Source: Bacteroidales bacterium (GTDB taxonomy: Bacteria; Bacteroidota; Bacteroidia; Bacteroidales; Muribaculaceae). Taken from it: 21,827 bases of DNA. Below the pieces are notes generated by a model that saw only the letters and a list, made by a program, of their open reading frames with translations, did not search any database and was not told the DNA's origin. This document shows positions 1 to 4,530 of the stretch, one piece after another. The stretch is taken from the NCBI GenBank assembly GCA_004557565.1, contig SFGS01000065.1, positions 1 through 21,827 of the forward strand, written 5' to 3'. The position numbers and the translations under genes were made by a program. How positions within the stretch are numbered: the first letter of the stretch is position 1; the number at the start of each line of letters is the position of its first letter.

Positions 1-184
1 ACAGTACGACAGTACAACAGTACGACAGTACGACAGTACGACAGTACAACAGTACAACAGTATAATAGTACAACAGTACAACAGTACAACAGTACAACAG
101 TACAACAGTATAATAGTACAACAGCATAATAGTACAACAGCATAATAGTACAACAGTACAACAGTACAACAGTACAACAGTATA
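1..184. repeat. 8-bp tandem repeat array, 23 units
   Basis: The sequence is an uninterrupted run of 23 eight-base units with consensus acagtaca. Variants are acagtacg, acagtata, atagtaca and acagcata. The array starts at the window edge, so its true length is unknown. Every unmodified unit junction carries GTAC. The more degenerate units (acagcata/atagtaca pairs) sit at 121-152. No ORF uses it. It could be a terminal or replication-associated repeat of the phage; that role is a guess from position only. Confidence 0.9.
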
Positions 185-840
185 TCGTGTAAAGTTAAAT
201 TTTACGAAATTTTGCCTTTTTGCTTTTAACTGTTCGAATTTTAATCAGTCAATGGACAATCTTACAAATTTTCAGGTTTTTCTGTTTAGTGGTTATTTTT
301 TGAGCTGTTCGGCTTGCTTGGTATTTTGCAAGCGTTTATTTAACAAAAAATGTTAAAATTTTGTTAAAATAAAAACTGTTTATTTTTTATACTAAAAATC
401 CCTAGAGCCCTACGTAAAACCTCAATAGTTAAATCCTATCGGTTTAAATAATTGAGGCTTTACGCATTTTTAGCCACTTACATCTATTATTATCTGCTTA
501 AAATCTAAACAGCCAAACAGCTAATCATAAAAAATCTAAAAATCTCACTTGATACGCAAGCAATATCTTACTACCGTCTAAATGTTAAACTGTTCAACAT
601 TTTTGTAACAAGTCTTTAACATTTCTAAAAATCCCGATCAAATTTATTATTGTTTTACTTGCTCTTTTGTTTTTCTTTTTAACCTTAAAATTCCTTTTTT
701 GTCTGCAAAAACTATCACCAATTCACAATGCAAGCATTTTCTCAAAAATTATTAAATTTTTAATTGCCTTTAAAATCAATTACTTATTCTCTCACCTGTT
801 CAAATTTTAATCACTCAACACAATTTTTAAAAAATTTCTT
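185..840. other. AT-rich non-coding region
   Basis: No credible gene is visible on either strand. The region is very AT-rich. It contains a 23-nt direct repeat (230-252 and 796-818, two mismatches, core ctgttcNaattttaatcaN), an inverted copy of a motif that recurs downstream in the leader (305-319), a small inverted repeat AATGTT/AACATT near 582-602, and a large hairpin at 413-464. It probably forms the upstream part of the early control region. Confidence 0.6.
413..464. other. long imperfect inverted repeat (hairpin)
   Basis: Left arm 413-426 (CGTAAA, A, CCTCAAT) pairs with right arm 451-464 (ATTGAGG, C, TTTACG) with a single mismatch. The interior TTAAATCC...GGTTTAA can continue the stem with one bulged base. 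A short T run follows at 467-471. It could be a terminator, a protein-binding operator or an origin element; nothing flanking it decides which. Confidence 0.6.
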
Positions 841-850
841 AAATTCCCAC

Positions 851-878
851 TTGACACATTCCTAAAATTCTCTATAAT
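851..878 (+). promoter_or_regulatory. sigma70 promoter P1 (rrn-like)
   Basis: TTGACA at 851-856 and TATAAT at 873-878 are perfect consensus boxes with a 16-bp spacer. The stretch upstream of the -35 is A/T-rich and the downstream bases are G/C-rich (GAGCGCC), which resembles the discriminator of rRNA P1 promoters. The first transcribed bases enter the hairpin and boxA-like element described next. No gene follows directly, so it drives the long leader. Confidence 0.8.
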
Positions 879-880
879 GA

Positions 881-932
881 GCGCCATCAAGACAAGCAAC
901 GCTAACGCTTCCTTGATGCGCTCTTTAACAAT
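881..932 (+). promoter_or_regulatory. leader hairpin plus boxA-like antitermination site 1
   Basis: CATCAAG (885-891) pairs with CTTGATG (912-918). The stem extends through GCG/CGC with a bulged C and through an inner AAGC/GCTT. The sequence GCTCTTTAACAAT at 920-932 follows at once and equals the core of the bacterial rRNA-operon boxA, bound by NusB/NusE in antitermination complexes. The order hairpin then boxA is that of rrn leaders, not of lambda nut sites (boxA then boxB). Confidence 0.7.
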
Positions 933-1033
933 CTGCTTCTTGTTTTGCTCTTTTAGCTAAATTCCACTTGCAAAAGTGGATGGTTAAAAAATAAGCGATT
1001 AAAAGAAAATTAAAAAATTTCTTAAAAAATCAC

Positions 1034-1063
1034 TTGACAAGCAAAAACAAGCTGACATATAAT
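1034..1063 (+). promoter_or_regulatory. sigma70 promoter P2
   Basis: TTGACA at 1034-1039 and TATAAT at 1058-1063 are perfect consensus boxes with an 18-bp spacer. The flank aaaaaatttcttaaa upstream of the -35 is repeated before P1, so P1 and P2 look like a tandem duplication about 184 bp apart. It is one of the strongest-looking promoters in the window and drives the leader and the first early genes. Confidence 0.85.
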
Positions 1064-1069
1064 GAACGC

Positions 1070-1121
1070 ATCAAGACAAGCGATACCAATCGCAAAACTT
1101 GATAACCTGCTCTTTAAAAAT
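1070..1121 (+). promoter_or_regulatory. leader hairpin plus boxA-like antitermination site 2
   Basis: ATCAAG (1070-1075) pairs with CTTGAT (1098-1103) and the inner GCGAT (1080-1084) pairs with ATCGC (1089-1093). GCTCTTTAAAAAT at 1109-1121 is a one-base variant of the boxA-like core at 920-932. The arms share the ATCAAGACAAGC motif with the first hairpin while the loops differ, as expected for a duplicated and diverged leader module. Confidence 0.65.
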
Positions 1122-1130
1122 TTGGATAAC

Positions 1131-1577
1131 TGTCCCTTCTTACAAAAGGGACGTGCGGACGTAAGCAATCGGTGGAAACCCGCCCCAGGTTCGCAATATA
1201 AAAGGGGAAATCGTGGATCAGTGGCAAGAATGAATACCTTGCAATGATTGCAAAGCGAAGCAAGCCGAACAGGTAAGCAAGCTAAGCTATCTACACTACA
1301 TCTTCTCACCTTGGTTGAAAAGCCCGTGATGAAAATGCGAAAATCTGAAAGACTTGTTACAAGTATGATAAAGCAGAAGATAAACAGTAGAAAGCAAAGC
1401 AAGCCGAACAGGTAAGCAAGCCTCAGAAAATACCTTTTTGCCCTTTGGCTCCAACATTAGTACGGTTCAACCAACCTCCCAGGTATTCCTATACCTAAGA
1501 ATTTCTGTGCATAATGCTGAAGGGTATTTTCTGAACAATCTCACAACAACCGTCCGCAAGTGGACTAAGGAAAAACT
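1131..1577 (+). other. long structured 5' leader without genes
   Basis: I see no credible gene here; the ORFs on both strands overlap structured leader sequence and lack ribosome binding sites. Visible structures are a hairpin GTCCCTT/AAGGGAC at about 1131-1150, a 25-bp perfect direct repeat at 1258-1282 and 1397-1421, a long-range 12-bp perfect stem (1423-1434 with 1523-1534), and a local hairpin AGGTAT/ATACCT near 1480-1497. The stretch ends in the hairpin GTCC/GGAC and AAGGAAAAAC ribosome binding site of the first mini-gene. Confidence 0.55.
1423..1534 (+). ncRNA. possible structured RNA domain in leader
   Basis: TCAGAAAATACC (1423-1434) is perfectly complementary to GGTATTTTCTGA (1523-1534). 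The stem can continue inward by three pairs including one G-U, and encloses a smaller AGGTAT/ATACCT hairpin. A closed domain of about 110 nt just ahead of the first early ORF suggests a leader RNA fold. I do not recognise a known riboswitch or intron class. Confidence 0.4.
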
Positions 1578-1661
1578 ATGCCAAAGATAACAGCAATCGT
1601 AACAGCCATCGTAGTAAGTCTATCTGTAATTGCTATGCATATCATAGCAATGATTGCGTAA
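1578..1661 (+). CDS. 27-residue hydrophobic leader/mini protein
   Basis: ATG at 1578 is preceded by a good ribosome binding site (AAGGAAAAAC) that follows the hairpin GTCCgcaagtGGAC. The product is 27 residues, begins MPKITAIVTAIVV and is hydrophobic nearly throughout, so it could be a single membrane helix. Its first residues match the start of the protein beginning at 3485 (MPKFTAIITATVVS), so the two are duplicated. It may be a real small membrane protein or a leader peptide; I do not know a function. It is followed seven bases later by a repeated hairpin cassette. Confidence 0.5.
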   Translation: MPKITAIVTAIVVSLSVIAMHIIAMIA

Positions 1662-1667
1662 GAGCAG

Positions 1668-1742
1668 ATAAATCAGAATCCCTTTGCAATATAGGGGATT
1701 CGAATTTATTAACTCACACCGTCCGAACGGACTAAGGAAAAA
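1668..1742 (+). repeat. intergenic hairpin cassette, copy 1
   Basis: ATAAAT (1668-1673) pairs with ATTTAT (1704-1709), and GAATCCC (1676-1682) pairs with GGGATTC (1695-1701). The stem is followed by ctcacacc, a second small hairpin GTCCgaaCGGAC and the ribosome binding site TAAGGAAAAAC. The cassette recurs almost exactly at 2001-2078. The second hairpin plus ribosome binding site also precedes 1578. It looks like a mobile or duplicated translation/RNA-processing control element. Confidence 0.7.
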
Positions 1743-1746
1743 CATC

Positions 1747-2001
1747 ATGTCTAAACTTGAAGAAATCATTGAAAGTGTAACTGCCAAGTTGGGGCGTAAT
1801 GAACGCCTCTCTGACGTAGGCGAGCAACAAGACGTCCATGTTAACGCATGGACATGGGGAAAACATGCAATATTAGACACCGATAAGGTGGACTGGGGAC
1901 GCTTACACCGTCTTGCCCAAGCAGGCGCCAAAGCGTTCGCCGAAGAGAAGGCAGACAATGAAAAACAGTGGGAACTGTTCTTCCGCTATGAGAATAGTTA
2001 A
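1747..2001 (+). CDS. small unknown early protein (84 aa)
   Basis: The ATG at 1747 is chosen because it lies just after the cassette ribosome binding site AAGGAAAAAC; an earlier in-frame ATG at 1684 falls inside the hairpin. The product is 84 residues, mixed charged and acidic, starting MSKLEEIIESVTAKLG, with no membrane segment, cysteine cluster or motif that I recognise. It is predicted cytoplasmic and mostly helical. It sits between the two copies of the hairpin cassette and ahead of the large SCM-motif gene, in the position typical of small early phage proteins that modify the host. The function is unknown. Confidence 0.75.
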   Translation: MSKLEEIIESVTAKLGRNERLSDVGEQQDVHVNAWTWGKHAILDTDKVDWGRLHRLAQAGAKAFAEEKADNEKQWELFFRYENS

Positions 2002-2078
2002 TAAATCAGAATCCCTTTGCAATATAGGGGATTCGAGTTTATTAACTCACACCGTCCGCAAGTGGACTAAGGAAAAAC
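2001..2078 (+). repeat. intergenic hairpin cassette, copy 2
   Basis: This is nearly identical to the cassette at 1668-1742. In the outer stem one A of the right arm is replaced by G, which still pairs with U as a wobble. The second hairpin differs as GTCCgcaagtGGAC instead of GTCCgaaCGGAC, keeping the GTCC/GGAC stem. Structure preserved despite base changes favours an RNA role. It ends in the ribosome binding site of the gene at 2082. Confidence 0.7.
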
Positions 2079-2081
2079 AAA

Positions 2082-3404
2082 ATGCCGATGAATGCAGAAA
2101 TGAGAGAAGTAAATAATCTCTCTCTACCATTCCCATTAAAACACGTGGGAACATGTAGCAAAAACACAGAATACCGTGACGAATACGCAATCCGCCATTG
2201 CCTAGGCGTACCGATGGTGAACAGAACCGCTAACGATTGGCGGGTGTTGAGTGTCCTGCGGACGGTGGAAACTGTCGACGCAAAAGGCGAATATGCAGCA
2301 TATATTTGCCTTGCCTTGCAACATGATCGCCTACTAGCAATGGCAAGCGGAATGGAAGATGTGGCAGTAGAACACTTCCCACTATTCCGCTATGCAAGCA
2401 AGGCGGATGACATGCAACATCCGTCAACAGTATGGATTGATGAGAAGTGTTTGCGATCCCTAACCTACATGGAAGGTGAAAACCGTAAGGTTAAACACCT
2501 AAAAATCCGCAACGAGCGTTGCAAAATCATGGCTCTTATGCAATATGTCAGAGCATGGATTAAAGAGCAGACTGACCTAGAGTTCAGTCTGAACGAGGGC
2601 AACGTAAAACGCTATATTGAAAGTCTGACAGCGAAAACATACCATGTTTATGCAGTGGACGAATTGGACCATATGGACACAGCCACATTCTCAAAAGTGG
2701 TAGGCATGATTTACGGCATGCATGACCGTACGAACACGACGTCATGTATGGTGAAGGGTAGCCCTGAAAGATTCGGGGCAGATTACTACGACGGGTTCCT
2801 ACATCCGTTCCACTGCTACCGTACGGAAGCATGGAAATTACTGCTTGTATCAGACAAAACGCCTGAACAGGTGGAACAGGTAGACTTTGCGGATGCAGAC
2901 GCAAAAAGCCCATTCCTTGCAAGAGCGTGGGCGACAACGTGTGGGACAGGCTTATACTACACCCACAAATTTTACGGAGCCAACGACGCAGTAGAAGCCA
3001 TTCACTCCGATAAAGAGATCGTACTAATCTATCGCAAGCCGACAGACGAGCCGTTACGCCTTTATAAAGACGCAAGCGGTGAATATGTATGTGCCTATAT
3101 TGACGGGCACAATTACGTGGGCGTAGAGTCTTACGCAGAGTATAAAGACAAAGACGGGCATGTCTATATCACAGGTTACGCATGCTATGAAGATGCGGAC
3201 TACGCAACCATATATGAACCACAATACAGTACAGGATTAACTGAGCAATGTTGCAAATATGTGTATTGCGAGATTTATGAGGAAGATTATCCTGAGGATG
3301 AGTGTGAATACAGCCAAGACATTGGCGGATATGTACACCGTGACTTTTGGGATTACAACAACGACACGTTAGACGGTTACGCAATTTACCGTCACTACCG
3401 CTAA
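2082..3404 (+). CDS. SCM-motif phage protein, paralogue 1 (440 aa)
   Basis: The start at 2082 follows the cassette ribosome binding site at 2069-2078. The function is unknown. The middle of the protein carries TTSCMVKG (SCM at residues 221-223), then a HP..Y segment, an ARAW stretch and KFYG near residue 298. The same order (SCM, then a hydrophobic strand with R, then a Y-Y-G turn) recurs in the proteins at 4531 and 8065, so I group the three as one divergent family. The last 100 residues are rich in Tyr, Asp, Glu and Cys in short repeats (for example YEEDYPEDECEY) and may bind metal in a degenerate way. No signal peptide or membrane helix is seen. A role early in infection is inferred only from position. 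Confidence 0.85.
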   Translation: MPMNAEMREVNNLSLPFPLKHVGTCSKNTEYRDEYAIRHCLGVPMVNRTANDWRVLSVLRTVETVDAKGEYAAYICLALQHDRLLAMASGMEDVAVEHFPLFRYASKADDMQHPSTVWIDEKCLRSLTYMEGENRKVKHLKIRNERCKIMALMQYVRAWIKEQTDLEFSLNEGNVKRYIESLTAKTYHVYAVDELDHMDTATFSKVVGMIYGMHDRTNTTSCMVKGSPERFGADYYDGFLHPFHCYRTEAWKLLLVSDKTPEQVEQVDFADADAKSPFLARAWATTCGTGLYYTHKFYGANDAVEAIHSDKEIVLIYRKPTDEPLRLYKDASGEYVCAYIDGHNYVGVESYAEYKDKDGHVYITGYACYEDADYATIYEPQYSTGLTEQCCKYVYCEIYEEDYPEDECEYSQDIGGYVHRDFWDYNNDTLDGYAIYRHYR

Positions 3405-3484
3405 GCAGTAAAACGGATAGACAGCAGAGCAGGGAAGCTCAACACACAACAGAACACAGACAACACAAAAAGGAAAAAACAACC

Positions 3485-3832
3485 ATGCCAAAATTTACAG
3501 CAATCATCACAGCCACCGTCGTCTCACACATAAGGAAAAAACAAATGAACGGAAAAAGAAAGCGTCCTATCACACAACCGACAACAGCAAGTCAAATACC
3601 GTCTAAGACTTTTTGGAAGAAGATGACGACACTCAACAAGGTGATGACCATAGTTACAGCCCTTGCATTAGCCCAGGCATTGTTTTGTTTTATCTATGGT
3701 TTGCATTATTTCACATTAGGTGACTTAGGGGAAAGTAGTGTATTGTGGCTCTTTGGCGTGGCATTGAGCTTATCAGCAGTGAAAGCGGGCGGGCAGATTG
3801 AACGCAATGCAGACGAGCAGAGCAAAGAGTAA
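3485..3832 (+). CDS. small membrane protein, two possible starts (115 or 95 aa)
   Basis: Two in-frame starts each have a ribosome binding site: ATG 3485 (AAAAAGGAAAAAAC) and ATG 3545 (ATAAGGAAAAAAC). From 3485 the N-terminus, MPKFTAIITATVVS, matches the mini-protein at 1578. The part after 3545 is basic, then has two hydrophobic segments (about MTIVTALALAQALFCFIYGLHYF and VLWLFGVALSLSAV), so an inner-membrane protein is likely. The sequence between the starts looks like a collapsed copy of the leader cassette (tcacac then taaggaaaaa without the GTCC hairpin), which would have fused a mini-gene to the membrane gene. The function is unknown. Five 19-bp repeats begin right at its stop codon. Confidence 0.7.
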   Translation: MPKFTAIITATVVSHIRKKQMNGKRKRPITQPTTASQIPSKTFWKKMTTLNKVMTIVTALALAQALFCFIYGLHYFTLGDLGESSVLWLFGVALSLSAVKAGGQIERNADEQSKE

Positions 3833-3927
3833 CACGGCAGAAATCCGACAACACGGCAGAAATCCGACAACACGGCAGAAATCCGACAACACGGCAGAAA
3901 GCCGACAACACGGCAGAAAGCCGACAA
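3833..3927. repeat. five 19-bp iteron-like tandem repeats
   Basis: There are five exact-length units: three copies of cacggcagaaatccgacaa (3833-3889) and two of the variant with aaagcc in place of aaatcc (3890-3927). They start at the base after the stop codon at 3830-3832. Unit length and head-to-tail order match iterons bound by replication initiators, and an AT-rich stretch with palindromes follows. They may equally be repressor or recombination sites. Confidence 0.85.
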
Positions 3928-3928
3928 G

Positions 3929-3949
3929 GCTCCCTATTAGTTAGGGGGC
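3929..3949 (+). other. hairpin downstream of iteron repeats
   Basis: GCTCCCTA (3929-3936) pairs with TAGGGGGC (3942-3949) with one G-U pair. The hairpin has a five-base loop. There is no following T run, so it is not a convincing intrinsic terminator, though it may cap the upstream transcript. Its right arm abuts the operator arm that begins at 3948. Confidence 0.4.
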
Positions 3950-4008
3950 TATACATTGTCAATTTATTAACGAAAGTAGTTGACAATGTATAGCTAATTA
4001 GCTATACT
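3948..4008 (+). promoter_or_regulatory. sigma70 promoter with nested palindromic operators
   Basis: TTGACA (3980-3985) and TATACT (4003-4008) are spaced 17 bp. A 15-bp perfect inverted repeat (3948-3962 with 3980-3994, core GCTATACATTGTCAA) overlaps the -35. A perfect 20-bp palindrome, GTATAGCTAATTAGCTATAC (3988-4007), fills the spacer and most of the -10. The heptamer GCTATAC therefore occurs three times in alternating orientation. This geometry suggests tight repression by a dimeric DNA-binding protein. The promoter drives the gene at 4061. Confidence 0.8.
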
Positions 4009-4060
4009 TAATATCGTCAAACGACGAGTAATTTTTAACAACCAATAGAAGGAAAAACAA

Positions 4061-4381
4061 ATGGCCAGAGTAACCATTACAGCAAAAGCATTAATCCGTG
4101 ACGGCATTTTATTAAATGAAGATATGAGAGCAGATGTGCTTTCTACAATCGGGAAGAACCGTTCACTTGTTTCAGAGATGAAACAACACAACCAACCATT
4201 AGTCAGAACAAAGACAATCAACGGTGATGTGCATTTAGTACTAGCAACGCCTGATGTTGTGAACCGTCGTGTGACTTTACAAGTCATCAAGGGCACCGAC
4301 ATTACAGGTGACGTTGTAGGCGTGGCAACGTTCGGCTACACCTCCTTCTTCAGATGCTTAGATGAAGGGGATGAGGACTAA
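4061..4381 (+). CDS. unknown 106-aa protein under the operator-controlled promoter
   Basis: The ATG at 4061 follows AGAAGGAAAAAC. The product starts MARVTITAKALIRDG, is 106 residues and soluble, with an acidic tail (LDEGDED). Alternating hydrophobic stretches suggest a small alpha/beta fold. I recognise no helix-turn-helix, metal motif or membrane segment. It is a single-gene transcription unit: its own promoter with palindromic operator lies about 50 bp upstream and a strong terminator follows 10 bp after the stop. That isolation suggests a regulated product, possibly one that controls the nearby operator or iterons, but there is no direct evidence for this. Confidence 0.8.
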   Translation: MARVTITAKALIRDGILLNEDMRADVLSTIGKNRSLVSEMKQHNQPLVRTKTINGDVHLVLATPDVVNRRVTLQVIKGTDITGDVVGVATFGYTSFFRCLDEGDED

Positions 4382-4390
4382 TTAGAATTA

Positions 4391-4417
4391 GGGGCTAGAG
4401 GAATCTAGCCTCTTTTT
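4391..4417 (+). terminator. intrinsic terminator
   Basis: GGGGCTAGA (4391-4399) pairs with TCTAGCCTC (4404-4412) with one G-U pair, across a four-base loop, and a run of five T follows. It lies just after the stop of the gene at 4061. Confidence 0.85.
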
Positions 4418-4421
4418 ATGC

Positions 4422-4510
4422 AACTGATACAAAGTAACGCTCTTATGTGAGTTCTAAACGTGTGAGAGTGTTTTTCCTTGCTTGCGTAGGGGCGTTATTT
4501 TGTATCAGTT
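4422..4510 (+). ncRNA. long-stem RNA element upstream of the 673-aa gene
   Basis: The 19-nt arm 4422-4440 (begins AACTGATACAAA) pairs with 4492-4510 (ends TTTGTATCAGTT) with one G-U. The closed region contains a further short stem CTCT/AGAG. It starts a few bases after the terminator at 4391-4417 and ends 20 bases before ATG 4531. It could be an RNase III processing site, a small RNA, or a DNA cruciform/protein site. No known family is recognised. Confidence 0.5.
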
Positions 4511-4530
4511 CACTTTAATAAGGGCTAAAT

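Noticed and set aside
361..393. Promoter TTGTTA...TATACT
   Set aside because: The spacer would be 21 bp, too long for a sigma70 promoter.
1150..1230. tRNA-like segment with GGTTCGC
   Set aside because: No acceptor or anticodon stems can be formed around it.
1062..1247. Plus-strand 61-aa ORF starting inside promoter P2
   Set aside because: Its ATG lies only a base or so after the -10 and has no ribosome binding site. The sequence is better explained as hairpin and boxA.
1022..1402. Minus-strand 126-aa ORF over the leader
   Set aside because: It lies antisense to the two-hairpin leader and has no ribosome binding site. The hydrophobic start comes from A-rich sequence read backwards.
3833..3927. 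CRISPR array
   Set aside because: The 19-bp units abut directly with no spacers, and the Cas4-like gene at 16126 is far away with no other cas genes.
3706..3986. Minus-strand ORFs of 73 and 91 aa with repeated peptide units
   Set aside because: They are translations of the 19-bp repeats and the end of the plus-strand membrane gene. No ribosome binding site or unrelated coding support is seen.
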